From Sphingomonas edaphi (GTDB taxonomy: Bacteria > Pseudomonadota > Alphaproteobacteria > Sphingomonadales > Sphingomonadaceae): a stretch of DNA of 64,000 bases. The position numbers and the translations under genes were made by a program. Shown here in pieces: positions 9,077-19,003 of this stretch; position 1 is the first letter of the stretch; the number at the start of each line of letters is the position of its first letter. The notes under the pieces were generated by a model that was given only the letters and a program-made list of their open reading frames with translations, was not told the DNA's origin and searched no databases. Where the stretch lies: assembly GCF_003583725.1 (NCBI RefSeq), contig NZ_QXTF01000002.1, positions 62,001 through 126,000 on the forward strand, read 5' to 3'.

Positions 9077-10650
9077 TCGCGGTTGCGCAACTCCACTCGA
9101 CGTAGTTTGCCCGTCGCTGTCTTCGGTAGTGCCTCAACAAACTCGATCTCGCGCGGATACTTGTAGGGCGCAATCATTGATTTTACAAAACTCTTGAGCT
9201 CGGAAATTAAGGCATCGCCTGCCTCAGTTCCGACAGCCGCGACAATGAATGCTTTCACCTTCTGGCCGCGTTCGGGGCAGGGAACCCCAATCACCGCGCA
9301 TTCGGCGACGGCCGGATGGGCGAGTAGCGCGTTCTCCACTTCGGGCGCTCCAATATTGTAGCCACTGCTCACGATCATGTCATCGCTGCGCGCAACGTAC
9401 CAAAAATAGCCGTCGGCATCCTTGCGGTAGGTATCGCCGGTGACGTTCCAACTGCCCTCGACATATTTGGATTGGCGTGGATCATCGAGATAGCGGCAGC
9501 CGGTTGGGCCCTTGATGGCAAGACGGCCCTCACCCTCGTCCAGCGGCCGGCCATGGTCGTCGAGCACGGTGGCCACATAGCCCGGCACGGCTCGCCCGGT
9601 GGATCCCGGACGAATATTGTCACCGCTCTCCGATATGAAGATGTGCATCATCTCGGTTGATCCAATGCCGTCGACGATCGGAATACCAGTGCGCTCCTTC
9701 CACGCTTCCCACGTCGCCTTGGGGAGGTGCTCGCCGGCCGAAAGGCAGGCCTTTAGCGTTCGCAGCGCGTCAACAAGCCCGGGCTGCGACAGCATTGCCT
9801 TATAGGCCGTCGGGGCAGTGGCGAGATGAGTTACACCGAACTTCGCCATCGCATCCAGCATCGCGGAGGGCGACGGCTGCTCGATGGTGGCGGTTGCCGC
9901 GCCGAATGCGAGCGGGAACATCAGCGTCGCGCCGAGTCCGAAGGTGAAGGCGATTGGCGCGCTGGTCATGACGATATCCCCCGGCGCCATCGGGAAATGG
10001 GCTTTGGCGAAGGTGTCGCACGGTGCAAGCACGTCGCGATGGAACTGGATGCATCCCTTGGGCATCCCTGTCGTGCCGCTGGTGAATGCAATCAGGGCGG
10101 GATCATCCCGGCCCGTATCAACCGGCGGCAACGGGGTCAGTCCGGCCGTCCGTGTCTCCAGCTCGCCTTTCCCGTAATCGCCGTCATATTTAGTCAGGTG
10201 TTTGACGAATCGGGTCTGGCTCATCGCTCCTCGAAAGTCGCCAATGAAGCGGCTGTCGACGATGGCATGGCCGACTTCAGATGCGTCGATGACGGTGGCG
10301 ATTTCACCAGGTCGCAGCAACGGCATTGTCGTCACCGCGACGCCACCGGCCTTCAGAATTCCGAGCCAGGCAGCGAACATCGTGTAGCCGTTTGGTCCGC
10401 GCAGCAGGACGCGATTGCCCGGAACCAAGCCTTTTTCCTCAACTAAAAGGCGCGCGATACGGCCCGAGAAATCGTCGAGGTCGGCATAGGTCCAGCGACC
10501 ATGGCCGTTCACGACGGCAAGGTCTGACGGGTCGCCGTGCTTCAACAGTTCGGCGGCGGCGTTCAGCCTTTCGGGATAGTCGAGCGGCAGGAACTCCGGC
10601 AGTTGCTCCACCTTCGGCAGCCGGTCGGACACAAAGCTGTCGTAGGTCAT
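9073..10650 (-). CDS. Aminobenzoate/benzoate-type CoA ligase (AMP-forming)
   Basis: A 525-residue ANL-superfamily ligase that activates a carboxylic acid through an acyl-AMP and transfers it to CoA. The AMP-binding P-loop AFTSGTTGMPKG lies near residue 168, the GSTEMMHIF motif near 315, the hinge-region YVARSDDMIVSSGYN near 410 and the C-terminal catalytic lysine in PKTATGKLRR. Overall style (LPPVEQLPEFL-like N-terminus, CIQFHRDVL after the P-loop) is that of benzoate and 2-aminobenzoate CoA ligases. It is the last gene of a five-gene overlapping operon with an acyl-CoA dehydrogenase, hydratase and SDR, consistent with degradation of an aromatic or cyclic acid. The real substrate cannot be fixed from sequence. 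Confidence 0.85.
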   Translation of the reverse strand: MTYDSFVSDRLPKVEQLPEFLPLDYPERLNAAAELLKHGDPSDLAVVNGHGRWTYADLDDFSGRIARLLVEEKGLVPGNRVLLRGPNGYTMFAAWLGILKAGGVAVTTMPLLRPGEIATVIDASEVGHAIVDSRFIGDFRGAMSQTRFVKHLTKYDGDYGKGELETRTAGLTPLPPVDTGRDDPALIAFTSGTTGMPKGCIQFHRDVLAPCDTFAKAHFPMAPGDIVMTSAPIAFTFGLGATLMFPLAFGAATATIEQPSPSAMLDAMAKFGVTHLATAPTAYKAMLSQPGLVDALRTLKACLSAGEHLPKATWEAWKERTGIPIVDGIGSTEMMHIFISESGDNIRPGSTGRAVPGYVATVLDDHGRPLDEGEGRLAIKGPTGCRYLDDPRQSKYVEGSWNVTGDTYRKDADGYFWYVARSDDMIVSSGYNIGAPEVENALLAHPAVAECAVIGVPCPERGQKVKAFIVAAVGTEAGDALISELKSFVKSMIAPYKYPREIEFVEALPKTATGKLRRVELRNRD

Positions 10651-11039
10651 TCGGCGACGACCGCCGTGGCCTCGATCTCCACCTTGGCCGCAGGTTCGAC
10701 GAGGCGAACGACCTGCACAAGGGCCATGGCGGGATAGTTTGAGCCCATCACCGATTTCCAGATTGGAGCGAGTTCGTCCCGGCTATCGATATATTCCTGG
10801 ATGGACGTCACGTAGATGGTCAGCCGTACTATATGCTCCGGCCCCGCATTGTCCTCCTTCAGGATGGCGAGAACATTGCGAAGCGCCTGCGCGAACTGGG
10901 CATCGAGCCGGTGGGAAACGAGAAATTCCTGCTCGTTCCATCCAATTACCCCAGCGGTAAAAATCATCCGCCCAACGGCACTGATACCGTTCGAATATCC
11001 TTTCGGTCGGGGCCATCCGACAGGTTGGAGTATGTTCAT
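10647..11039 (-). CDS. RidA-family protein lacking the canonical arginine
   Basis: A 130-residue YjgF/YER057c/UK114 fold protein; family members hydrolyse reactive enamines or imines. Conserved family features are present (FTAGVIGWN, NVLAILKEDNAG, RLTIYVTSI, VEIEATAVV). The position occupied by Arg105 in RidA (PARSxVEV in the canonical motif) reads NYPAMALVQV here, so M105 replaces the carboxylate-binding arginine. This points to one of the Rid subfamilies that lack 2-aminoacrylate deaminase activity. Both ends overlap neighbours by 4 nt. In an operon with an aminobenzoate-type CoA ligase it could hydrolyse an enamine formed in ring degradation (inference). Confidence 0.87.
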   Translation of the reverse strand: MNILQPVGWPRPKGYSNGISAVGRMIFTAGVIGWNEQEFLVSHRLDAQFAQALRNVLAILKEDNAGPEHIVRLTIYVTSIQEYIDSRDELAPIWKSVMGSNYPAMALVQVVRLVEPAAKVEIEATAVVAE

Positions 11040-12187
11040 GCGCGATGCTCCTTCAAAAGATCGCGGGCGATGACCATCCGCTGAACTTCACTCGCGCCTT
11101 CATAAATGCGCAATGCGCGAATTTCCCGATAGAGTTCCTCAACCTTGGCGCCGACGGTAACGCCCAGCCCGCCATGGAGCTGGACGGCCATGTCGATTAC
11201 TTTTTGCGCCTCTTCGGTGGCATGAAGCTTTGCCATGGCGGCGGCACGGCGGTTGTCGGCAACGCCCTTGTCCTGCTGCCACGCTGCGCGTGCGATTAAC
11301 AGGGCCGATGCGTCGATGCGCGTCGCCATGTCGCCCAGCCGGTCCTGCGTTACGGCATTGTCGGCCAATGTCGCAGTCCCCAGCCGCCGGTTAGACGCAA
11401 ACGATAGCGCTTCGTCCAGCCCGCGCTGAGCGAAGCCGAGAGCGGCGGCACCAACCGTCACGCGGAATAGGTTGAGCGTTTGCATCGCAATGCGAAATCC
11501 GTCCCCTTCGCTGCCCAGCATTGCGCTGGTCGGGAGCCGGACTCTATCGAGCCTGAGACGAGCCAACGGATGGGGTGCGATCACCTCGATGCGTTCCGGC
11601 ACGGTCACACCTGCCGCGGGTAGCGGCAGGATGAACGCCGACAATCCCCGTGCGCCGTCGTCGCTGGTCCGGGCGAATAGGGTGACCACATCGGCAATGG
11701 TGCCGTTGGAGATGTAGGTCTTCTCGCCGTCGATGATCCAATCGTCGCCGGCGCGCACCGCTCGGGTCGCAATGCTCGCCGCGTCGGATCCGGCGTCCGG
11801 TTCGGTCAGCGCAAATGCGGCAATCGCTGATCCTCCTGAGACACCGGGCAGGAAATCGGCCTTTTGCTCCGCGTCCCCGAACAGGCTGATCGCGCCGGAA
11901 CCCAGGCCCTGCATCGCAAAGGCGAAGTCGGCTAGACCGGAATGGCGGGCGAGCGTTGCACGGGCAATCGCGAGGCTGCGAACATCGGGGGGCGTGCCGC
12001 CGTCGGCTACGCATAGCTTCAGGAAGCCGGCCAAGCCGAGGTTGCGAACCAACGCTCGGCAATGCTCGTCTACATCCCTGGCAGGCGCGTCCGAAAGATG
12101 GTTCTTGCACCACCGATCCAGTTGGGACGAGAGCTCGCGGTGACGCGGCTCGAAGAATGGCCAATCGAGGTCGAGACCGCTAGTCAC
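11036..12187 (-). CDS. Acyl-CoA dehydrogenase
   Basis: A 383-residue FAD flavoprotein oxidising an acyl-CoA to the enoyl-CoA. The expected parts are visible: N-terminal helical domain, the FAD-contacting [14 protein letters not shown] motif near residue 130, the [13 protein letters not shown] strand, and [16 protein letters not shown] near the C-terminus, whose glutamate is the usual catalytic base. I start it at the GTG overlapping the hydratase stop, which yields [14 protein letters not shown]; longer frames run into the hydratase. It overlaps RidA by 4 nt. Within this operon it would act after CoA activation. Electron acceptor genes (etfAB) are not in the window. Confidence 0.91.
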   Translation of the reverse strand: MTSGLDLDWPFFEPRHRELSSQLDRWCKNHLSDAPARDVDEHCRALVRNLGLAGFLKLCVADGGTPPDVRSLAIARATLARHSGLADFAFAMQGLGSGAISLFGDAEQKADFLPGVSGGSAIAAFALTEPDAGSDAASIATRAVRAGDDWIIDGEKTYISNGTIADVVTLFARTSDDGARGLSAFILPLPAAGVTVPERIEVIAPHPLARLRLDRVRLPTSAMLGSEGDGFRIAMQTLNLFRVTVGAAALGFAQRGLDEALSFASNRRLGTATLADNAVTQDRLGDMATRIDASALLIARAAWQQDKGVADNRRAAAMAKLHATEEAQKVIDMAVQLHGGLGVTVGAKVEELYREIRALRIYEGASEVQRMVIARDLLKEHRA

Positions 12188-12989
12188 CTTGGAACTCCGG
12201 CCGACGCTTCGCGGCGAATGCTTCAAAGGCACGATGGAAATCGCGGGTTGTCATGCACTCGGCCTGGGCCTCGGCTTCCATGTCCAGCGCCGTGTCGATC
12301 GACACGTTCCATTCTGCATCCAGTTGCCGCTTGGTCATGTAATGCGCCTGAACCGGCCCGTCCGCGAGCTGGCGGGCAAGCGCCGCGGCCTCCGCTTTGA
12401 CGTCCGGAACCAGCCGGCTGAAAAATCCCCAGCGCTCGCCTTCGTCGGCGTCCATCGAGCGCCCGGTGAACAGCAGTTCGGCCGCGCGGCCGTGTCCGAT
12501 GATCCGCGGGAGAATGGCGCAGGCGCCCATGTCCGCTCCGGACAGGCCAACGCGGGTAAACAGGAAGGCGGTCTTCGCGTTGGGCGCTGCAAGTCGTAGG
12601 TCACTCGCCATTGCCAAAATCGCGCCCGCGCCGGCGCAGACGCCCTCGACCGCGGCAATGATGGGCTGCGGGCAGTCGCGCATCGCGCGCACCAGGTCGC
12701 CGGTCATTGTCGTGAATTCACGAAGACCGAGGATATCCATCTTAGTCAACGGGCCGATGATTTCGTGCACGTCGCCACCGGAACAGAAATTGCCCCCCGC
12801 GCCACTTAGAACGATGATCCGCACCCCGGGCGCGGTGCAGAGCGCGCGGAACAGATCTCGCAGTTCGGCGTAACTGTCAAAAGTGAGAGGGTTCTTCCGT
12901 TCCGGCCGGTCAAGCGTAATCGTCCCGACGCCATCAGCGAACGTCCAGCGAAAATGGGTGGGTTCCAATGTCGTTGGGTCAAGGCTCAC
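12180..12989 (-). CDS. Enoyl-CoA hydratase / crotonase family protein
   Basis: A 269-residue crotonase-fold protein expected to hydrate an enoyl-CoA. FSGGDVHE and the [14 protein letters not shown] segment form the two oxyanion-hole loops; [11 protein letters not shown] follows with the helix typical of the family. The C-terminus ([15 protein letters not shown]) is also characteristic of the hydratase branch. The start is the GTG overlapping the SDR stop (GTGA), which removes an upstream stretch that lies in the SDR gene. It overlaps the dehydrogenase start by 8 nt. Crotonases have diverse activities, so a ring-opening or isomerase role in this operon is possible. Confidence 0.9.
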   Translation of the reverse strand: MSLDPTTLEPTHFRWTFADGVGTITLDRPERKNPLTFDSYAELRDLFRALCTAPGVRIIVLSGAGGNFCSGGDVHEIIGPLTKMDILGLREFTTMTGDLVRAMRDCPQPIIAAVEGVCAGAGAILAMASDLRLAAPNAKTAFLFTRVGLSGADMGACAILPRIIGHGRAAELLFTGRSMDADEGERWGFFSRLVPDVKAEAAALARQLADGPVQAHYMTKRQLDAEWNVSIDTALDMEAEAQAECMTTRDFHRAFEAFAAKRRPEFQGD

Positions 12990-13777
12990 GCGGTTGCCCC
13001 GCCATCGACCGTGAGGCAGGCGCCGGTAATTGATCGGCTCATCGGGTGGCATAGGTGCAGGATGGACGCCGCAACCTCGTCCGCCGACACGAGGCGGCCC
13101 GACGGATTCATGGCGGCCAGCGCTTCGCGGGCTTCGGCCTCGCTGCGCCGGGTGGCCTGGTGGATCCGCTCCGCCGATTGGTCGGTCATCGGCGTATCGA
13201 CGAAGCCGGGGCAGACCGCGTTCACCGTGAGGAGGGTCCGCGCATATTCAAGCGCCAGGCTCTTCACCAATCCCACTGCGCCATGCTTCGACGCAACGTA
13301 GGGCGCCGCAAAGGCGGCACCACGAAGACCAGCAACGGACGCAACGACGACCAGTCTTTTATTGTCGCCCTGAAGCAGGTCCGGCAACGCGAGTTGGGCC
13401 CCGTCGAACAGCGAAGTGAGGTTGGTCGCGATAATGCGATCGAATGTGTCGCGGGCGGTCCGCGCGAACGGAGAGCTATCGGCGACTCCGGCGTTCAATA
13501 TGAGAAAATCGATTGGCCCGTTTGCGGCCCGGGCCTCCGCATAGGCGGTCTCGATGGCCGAGCGATCCGTGACGTCGCATGGAATGGCCGCGCCGCCAAT
13601 TTCGACCGCGATCTCCCGCATCGGTTCGGCGCGGCGTCCGAGCATTGAGACTTTCGCGCCTTCAGCCGCCAGCATGCGCGCGGTCGCGGCGCCGATGCCG
13701 CTTCCGCCGCCGGTGATCAGCGCGTGGCGCCCTGTTGCCCAGCCCAAATCGCGTCCCCTCTCATGTTCATCAAGCAT
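12986..13777 (-). CDS. Short-chain dehydrogenase/reductase (likely 3-hydroxyacyl-CoA dehydrogenase role)
   Basis: A 263-residue Rossmann-fold NAD(P)-dependent oxidoreductase. The cofactor motif is ITGGGSGIG, the NAG motif is LNAGVADSS, and the catalytic Tyr-x3-Lys is in [10 protein letters not shown]; the C-terminus ends in the usual [12 protein letters not shown]. It is the first gene of the five-gene minus-strand operon and probably oxidises the hydroxyacyl intermediate made by the hydratase (inference from context). I use the ATG giving [10 protein letters not shown]; a longer frame would extend into the divergent frmA gene. No strong ribosome-binding site is visible before this start, so the exact 5' end is uncertain. 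Confidence 0.86.
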   Translation of the reverse strand: MLDEHERGRDLGWATGRHALITGGGSGIGAATARMLAAEGAKVSMLGRRAEPMREIAVEIGGAAIPCDVTDRSAIETAYAEARAANGPIDFLILNAGVADSSPFARTARDTFDRIIATNLTSLFDGAQLALPDLLQGDNKRLVVVASVAGLRGAAFAAPYVASKHGAVGLVKSLALEYARTLLTVNAVCPGFVDTPMTDQSAERIHQATRRSEAEAREALAAMNPSGRLVSADEVAASILHLCHPMSRSITGACLTVDGGATA

Positions 13778-13826
13778 TGGCGGATGGCTCGCGGCGTGGC
13801 AAGCGAGCGGCCGAAAAGGAGCAACC

Positions 13827-14939
13827 ATGAAGACTCGTGCAGCCGTCGCCTTCGCCCCCAAGCAGCCGCTCGAAATCGTCGAACTAGACCTCGAGGGTCC
13901 GCAGCCCGGAGAAGTGCTGGTCGAGATTATGGCGACCGGTATCTGCCACACCGATGCCTACACGCTCGACGGCTTCGATAGCGAAGGTATCTTCCCCTCT
14001 ATCCTCGGTCATGAGGGCGCAGGGATCGTTCGCGAAGTCGGTGCAGGCGTCAGGAGCGTCGTGCCCGACGACCATGTCATCCCGCTCTACACGCCCGAAT
14101 GCCGTCAGTGCAAATCGTGCCTTTCCGGCAAGACCAACCTTTGTACGGCCATTCGTGCGACCCAGGGGAAGGGCTTAATGCCCGACGGCACCAGCCGGTT
14201 TAGCTACAAGGGCCAAACAATCTTTCATTACATGGGCTGCTCGACCTTCTCTAATTTCACGGTGTTGCCGGAAATCGCGGTCGCGAAGATCCGCGATGAC
14301 GCGCCGTTCAAGACGAGTTGCTACATCGGCTGCGGCGTGACGACCGGCGTCGGCGCGGTCACCAATACCGCGAAGGTGCAAGTGGGTGACAATGTTGTCG
14401 TCTTTGGCCTCGGCGGCATCGGCCTCAACGTCATTCAGGGCGCTAAGCTCGCTGGCGCGAACAAGATCATCGGGATCGACATCAACCCGGACCGCGAGGA
14501 TTGGGGCCGCAAGTTTGGCATGACCGACTTTCTCAACACCAAGGGCATGAGCCGAGACGATATCGTCGCAAAGGTCGTTGAGCTGACCGACGGCGGTGCC
14601 GATTACAGCTTCGACTGCACCGGCAATACCGATGTGATGCGCACCGCCCTGGAATGTTGCCACCGCGGCTGGGGCACCAGCATTATCATTGGCGTCGCTG
14701 AAGCCGGCAAGGAAATCGCGACCCGGCCGTTCCAGCTGGTCACCGGCCGAAACTGGCGCGGGACCGCATTTGGCGGCGCGAAAGGCAGGACCGACGTTCC
14801 GAAAATCGTCGATTGGTACATGGACGGGAAGATTCAAATCGACCCAATGATCACCCATGTCCTCACGCTGGACGAGATCAACAAGGGCTTCGACCTGATG
14901 CACGCGGGTGAGAGCATCCGCAGCGTCGTGGTATTCTAA
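13827..14939 (+). CDS. frmA: S-(hydroxymethyl)glutathione dehydrogenase (class III alcohol dehydrogenase)
   Basis: Zinc-dependent medium-chain dehydrogenase oxidising the formaldehyde-glutathione adduct to S-formylglutathione. The 370-residue length matches the class. Catalytic zinc ligands are in [10 protein letters not shown] and GHEGAGIV, the structural zinc site is [15 protein letters not shown], and the NAD site is [14 protein letters not shown]. The ATG is preceded by AAAGGAG at good spacing. It is followed at short distance by a VOC gene and S-formylglutathione hydrolase, the next enzyme in the pathway. The divergent SDR gene starts only 49 bp away. Confidence 0.96.
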   Translation: MKTRAAVAFAPKQPLEIVELDLEGPQPGEVLVEIMATGICHTDAYTLDGFDSEGIFPSILGHEGAGIVREVGAGVRSVVPDDHVIPLYTPECRQCKSCLSGKTNLCTAIRATQGKGLMPDGTSRFSYKGQTIFHYMGCSTFSNFTVLPEIAVAKIRDDAPFKTSCYIGCGVTTGVGAVTNTAKVQVGDNVVVFGLGGIGLNVIQGAKLAGANKIIGIDINPDREDWGRKFGMTDFLNTKGMSRDDIVAKVVELTDGGADYSFDCTGNTDVMRTALECCHRGWGTSIIIGVAEAGKEIATRPFQLVTGRNWRGTAFGGAKGRTDVPKIVDWYMDGKIQIDPMITHVLTLDEINKGFDLMHAGESIRSVVVF

Positions 14940-14951
14940 AGGAGGGCGACA

Positions 14952-15335
14952 ATGTTCAGTCATGTGATGCTGGGTTGCAGCGACCGCGAACGGGCGCGCA
15001 AATTCTACAATGCGACGATGGGAGTTCTAGGGCATGCACCGGGACAGGACTTCGGCAAGTCCGACTGGTGGATGACCAGGGAAGGCGCGTTGGGCATCGG
15101 CCTCCCGATCGATGGCCAGCCGTGCAGCCACGGCAATGGCTCGACTATTGGCCTCCGCGCCAGCAGCCCGGAAGAGGTCGACGCTTGGCATGCGGCGGGC
15201 GTTGCCAATGGCGGCACCTCGATCGAGGATCCTCCCGGCGTCCGGGATGCTGGCTTCGGCAAGATGTATCTTGCCTACCTTCGCGATCCCGATGGCAACA
15301 AGCTTTGCGGTTTTTACCGGATGCCGAAGGAATAA
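14952..15335 (+). CDS. VOC family protein (glyoxalase/bleomycin-resistance fold)
   Basis: A 127-residue single-module VOC protein beginning FSHVMLGCSD and ending with GKMYLAYLRDPDGNKLCGF, the usual C-terminal signature. Ribosome-binding site AAAGGAGG precedes the ATG. It lies between frmA and fghA, 12 nt after the first and 2 nt before the second, so it is part of the formaldehyde operon. VOC genes of this type commonly sit there, and a role in a glutathione adduct step is plausible but unproven. Metal ligands (His4, Glu-rich C-terminal strand) are only partly conserved, so enzymatic activity is uncertain. Confidence 0.85.
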   Translation: MFSHVMLGCSDRERARKFYNATMGVLGHAPGQDFGKSDWWMTREGALGIGLPIDGQPCSHGNGSTIGLRASSPEEVDAWHAAGVANGGTSIEDPPGVRDAGFGKMYLAYLRDPDGNKLCGFYRMPKE

Positions 15336-15337
15336 GC

Positions 15338-16180
15338 TTGGAGACCGTCAGCGAAACGCGAAGTCATGGCGGCGTCCAGGGCGTTTACCGCCACGCTTCA
15401 ACGTCGACAAACACGGACATGGTTTACTCCGTGTTTGTGCCGCCCCAGGTCGCCCTGGGCCGTCCGCTGCCTGTCCTTTGGTATCTGTCGGGCCTGACTT
15501 GCACCCACGCAAATGTGACGGAAAAAGGCGAGTTCCGCGCTGCCTGTGCGGAACAGGGCATCATCTTCGTCGCGCCGGACACCAGCCCGCGCGGCCCGGA
15601 CGTTCCGGACGATCCTGAGGGCCTGTGGGATTTCGGCCAGGGCGCGGGTTTCTACCTCGACGCGACCGAAGAGCCCTGGAGCCGCCACTTCAACATGGCG
15701 ACCTACATTGTCGATGAGTTACCGCTGCTCATAGCCGAGCATTTCCCCGCGGACATGATGCGCCAGGGGATTACTGGTCATTCGATGGGCGGACACGGCG
15801 CCTTGACCCTCGCACTGCGAAACCCGGGCCTGTTCCGCTCCGTGTCGGCATTCGCCCCTATCGTTGCGCCTGGCCTGGTGCCGTGGGGCCGCAAGGCGCT
15901 CCGCCACTATCTCGGCGAGCTGGGCCCTGCTTGGCGACAGCATGACACGGTCGCGCTGATCGAGGATGGCGCGCGCGTCGGCGAGTTGCTGGTCGATGTC
16001 GGCGAGGCTGATCCATTCCTCGAAAAGGAACTGCGCCCTGAGCTGCTGGAGTCGGCATGCGATCTAGCGGGGATTGACCTCACGCTTCGGCGTCATGCCG
16101 GATATGATCATAGTTATTATTTCATCTCGACATTTATGGCCGATCATGTCCGCTGGCATGCGCAGCGGCTGGCGGGGTGA
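15338..16180 (+). CDS. fghA: S-formylglutathione hydrolase
   Basis: Esterase-D-type serine hydrolase that releases formate and glutathione from S-formylglutathione. The 280-residue length matches the family. Conserved regions are PVLWYLSGLTCTH near the N-terminus, nucleophile elbow GHSMGGHGALT, and RRHAGYDHSYYFISTF containing the catalytic histidine near the C-terminus. The start is TTG giving LETVSETRSHGG, directly after the VOC stop; the reading frame extends further upstream but there overlaps the VOC gene. Its stop overlaps the GTG of the MgtC-like gene. Confidence 0.94.
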   Translation: METVSETRSHGGVQGVYRHASTSTNTDMVYSVFVPPQVALGRPLPVLWYLSGLTCTHANVTEKGEFRAACAEQGIIFVAPDTSPRGPDVPDDPEGLWDFGQGAGFYLDATEEPWSRHFNMATYIVDELPLLIAEHFPADMMRQGITGHSMGGHGALTLALRNPGLFRSVSAFAPIVAPGLVPWGRKALRHYLGELGPAWRQHDTVALIEDGARVGELLVDVGEADPFLEKELRPELLESACDLAGIDLTLRRHAGYDHSYYFISTFMADHVRWHAQRLAG

Positions 16181-17436
16181 TCGCCGGGCTTGAGCCATGG
16201 GCGCAGGATGCCATTCGGGTCGGCGCGGGCTTCGCGGCTGGCGCGTTGATCGGGGTGGAGCGGGGGTTCAACCAGCGGCGGCAAAAAGCGGGGACGCGCG
16301 TTGCCGGCGTTCGCACCTTCAGCTTGCTCGGCCTGGGCGCGGCCATCGCCGGATTGCTTGGCCGTACGCAGCCGATGGTCGCAGGAGCGCTCGTGCTGGC
16401 CGCGCTAGCGATGCTGGCCGTCGCGTATGCACCGAAGCTGAAGGCTAAGGCCGATGCAACCAGCCCGATCGCAGCAGTAGCGACCACGGGCATCGCCTTT
16501 CTTGCCGGGAACGGCATGGTCGGCCTTGCGCTTGCGTCGGCGGCTGTAGTCGTCCTGATACTCGCGTTGCGCGAAGATCTTCACGCCTTCATCAATCAAC
16601 TCGACGAGCGCGACATCAAGGCGCTGGCAAGGTTCGCGGTCATCGCGCTTGCCGTGCTGCCCTTCCTGCCTGACAAGACATTCGGTCCCTACAATGCCTG
16701 GAACGCGGCGACGCTCTGGTGGGTGGTGATTCTCGTCACCGGTTTTTCATTTGCCGGCTATGTCGCGAACCGCATCTTCGGCGCTCGGCACGGTACGATC
16801 GCTACTGCGGTCATCGGCGGCGCCTACAGTTCGACAGCGGTGACTCAATCTCTGTCGCAACGACTAGGCAGCGCGGAGAGCAGCGGCGCCGAACCGGCCG
16901 GAATCGCACTGGCCAGCGCTGTCATGTACCTTCGCGTGGTGGTGTTGGTCGGGGTTCTGGCGACGCGGCTGCTAGTCGATTTCGCAGTCGTCGTCGGTCC
17001 GGCTCTTCTGGTGGCATTCACGGCAGGTTGGTGGCTTTATCGCACCGCCCCCAAGACGGAAGGCCCAGCCCCTCCCGGTAATCCGATTGCGCTGGTCCCG
17101 GCCCTAACGTTCCTCATCTTCCTCGCCGTCGCGGCGGTGGCAGCACGCTGGGCGGAGGCCCGCTTCGGACAGGAGGGAATCGCGCTGTTGCTGCTGATCA
17201 TGGGGACGCTGGACGTCGACGCGGCAATCGTCACCGCCGGCGGTCTGCCTGCCGAGACCATTTCCCCTGCGCTCGCCGCGCTTGCACTTGGCGGCACAAT
17301 CCTTGCCAACATGACAGTCAAGCTGGGCATCACAATCGCTTATGCACGGGGCAAGGGGCTGGGCGCGGCCACAGCTTTGGGGGCAAGCATGGCCGCGCTG
17401 GCGGCGAGCTTGGTGGTCGGATGGATGAGGTTATGA
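16177..17436 (+). CDS. MgtC/SapB and DUF4010 membrane protein
   Basis: A 419-residue polytopic inner-membrane protein with about eleven or twelve hydrophobic segments. The N-terminal MgtC/SapB unit shows [14 protein letters not shown] and [15 protein letters not shown], followed by a DUF4010 unit with [18 protein letters not shown] around residue 200. The first part is related to MgtC, implicated elsewhere in magnesium or phosphate homeostasis; the function of the two-domain form is not established. It starts with GTG overlapping the fghA stop by 4 nt, and its own stop overlaps the dicarboxylate transporter ATG. Confidence 0.86.
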   Translation: MIAGLEPWAQDAIRVGAGFAAGALIGVERGFNQRRQKAGTRVAGVRTFSLLGLGAAIAGLLGRTQPMVAGALVLAALAMLAVAYAPKLKAKADATSPIAAVATTGIAFLAGNGMVGLALASAAVVVLILALREDLHAFINQLDERDIKALARFAVIALAVLPFLPDKTFGPYNAWNAATLWWVVILVTGFSFAGYVANRIFGARHGTIATAVIGGAYSSTAVTQSLSQRLGSAESSGAEPAGIALASAVMYLRVVVLVGVLATRLLVDFAVVVGPALLVAFTAGWWLYRTAPKTEGPAPPGNPIALVPALTFLIFLAVAAVAARWAEARFGQEGIALLLLIMGTLDVDAAIVTAGGLPAETISPALAALALGGTILANMTVKLGITIAYARGKGLGAATALGASMAALAASLVVGWMRL

Positions 17437-18830
17437 TTCGCAACGGGGAAGACGCGCATCAACATTCGGCCGAAGCGACCGCGGCCGCGCACATGCGACG
17501 GCCATTCTACGCTCATCTCTACGTGCAAGTCTTGGTTGCCATCGCCCTTGGTGTGGTCGTCGGCCATTTCTGGCCTCAAACTGGTGAGTCGCTCAAACCG
17601 CTCGGCGACGGGTTCATCAAGCTGGTGAAGATGATCATCGCGCCGGTAATTTTCCTGACGCTGGTGACGGGCATCGCTGGCATGAGGGAAATGGCGACGG
17701 TCGGGCGCGTCGCGGGCAAAGCCTTTGCCTATTTCCTGTTCTTTTCGACGCTGGCTCTTATCGTCGGATTGATCGTCGCCAACCTGCTGCAGCCAGGTGC
17801 GGGGATGAACATCGATCCCGTGACACTCGATCCGGCCGCGGTCGCCTCCTACACCGAGAAGGCGCACGACAGTTCCATCACGGGCTTCCTGCTCGACATC
17901 GTCCCGACCACAATGCTGTCCTCGCTCACCGATGGATCGATATTACAAACGTTATTCGTGTCGATCCTGTTCGGCATTGCGTTGTCACTGGTCGGCAATG
18001 CCGGCGAGCCGGTGCTTGATTTCCTCGAACGGCTAAGCCTGGTTGTGTTCCGGCTGGTTGGTATCCTAATGCGCGCGGCGCCGGTCGGAGCGTTCGGCGC
18101 CATCGCTTTCACCATCGGCGCCTATGGCATCGGCACGCTCGCCAACCTCGGCGCGCTGCTGGTGACCTTCTATGTCACCTCGCTGCTGTTCGTGCTGGTC
18201 GTGCTGGGCGCAGTGGCGCGGCTCAACGGCTTTTCGATCCTCCGACTGATCCGATATCTGAAGGCCGAGTTGCTGCTCGTGCTGGGCACGTCGTCGTCGG
18301 AGGCGGCACTGCCCGCCCTGATCGACAAGATGGAGCGGGCCGGCTGTTCGCGCAGCGTGGTCGGCCTCGTCGTTCCCACCGGCTATTCCTTCAATCTGGA
18401 CGGCACCAACATCTACATGACGCTCGCCGCCTTGTTCATCGCCCAAGCGACCGACGTGGATCTCTCGCTCGGCGACCAGATTGCGCTGCTCCTCGTGGCG
18501 ATGATTAGCTCGAAAGGGGCGGCAGGGGTCACCGGCGCGGGCTTCATCACCCTTGCGGCTACGTTGTCGATCGTGCCCACCGTGCCTGTAGCGGGCATGG
18601 CGCTGATCCTCGGCATCGACCGCTTCATGAGCGAATGCCGCAGCCTGACCAATTTCATCGGTAATGCGGTCGCGACTGTGGTCGTCGCGCGCTGGGACAA
18701 GGCGCTTGATCAGGATCGCCTCGCGGCAGCCTTGGGCGGCAAGCCAATGCCGCCGGTCATGGGCATTTCTCCCGCCAGCCGGAAAATCGAGAAGGAACTC
18801 GACGCGCTCGACGGACTCTCGCAGGATTAG
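17433..18830 (+). CDS. dctA: Dicarboxylate/amino acid:cation symporter (DctA/GltP type)
   Basis: A 465-residue DAACS-family sodium- or proton-coupled carrier. The defining substrate region [15 protein letters not shown] is intact, the serine-rich reentrant loop [12 protein letters not shown] precedes it by about 40 residues, and the last helices hold the conserved [12 protein letters not shown] (substrate aspartate replaced by the D-F-like acidic triad at DRFMSE). C4-dicarboxylate import fits best by similarity of the loop. I choose the ATG overlapping the preceding stop (ATGA); another in-frame ATG 12 nt upstream is possible. A cytosolic His/Ala-rich 20-residue N-terminus precedes the first helix. 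Confidence 0.87.
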   Translation: MIRNGEDAHQHSAEATAAAHMRRPFYAHLYVQVLVAIALGVVVGHFWPQTGESLKPLGDGFIKLVKMIIAPVIFLTLVTGIAGMREMATVGRVAGKAFAYFLFFSTLALIVGLIVANLLQPGAGMNIDPVTLDPAAVASYTEKAHDSSITGFLLDIVPTTMLSSLTDGSILQTLFVSILFGIALSLVGNAGEPVLDFLERLSLVVFRLVGILMRAAPVGAFGAIAFTIGAYGIGTLANLGALLVTFYVTSLLFVLVVLGAVARLNGFSILRLIRYLKAELLLVLGTSSSEAALPALIDKMERAGCSRSVVGLVVPTGYSFNLDGTNIYMTLAALFIAQATDVDLSLGDQIALLLVAMISSKGAAGVTGAGFITLAATLSIVPTVPVAGMALILGIDRFMSECRSLTNFIGNAVATVVVARWDKALDQDRLAAALGGKPMPPVMGISPASRKIEKELDALDGLSQD

Positions 18831-19003
18831 GCCAGAAGGCGGTTCCCCTGTCTTCGCGGCGCAACCCGATCCATGTTAAGGGATGGGACCGTCCCGATCC
18901 GACTCCGACGCGTTCGACGGACCCGTAATCGCCCGCCACTCGGCATATCGAGACACGGCGCCGGCCCCGACGGCCGGAACCCGCAGCGCCGGGAGCAAAG
19001 CTC

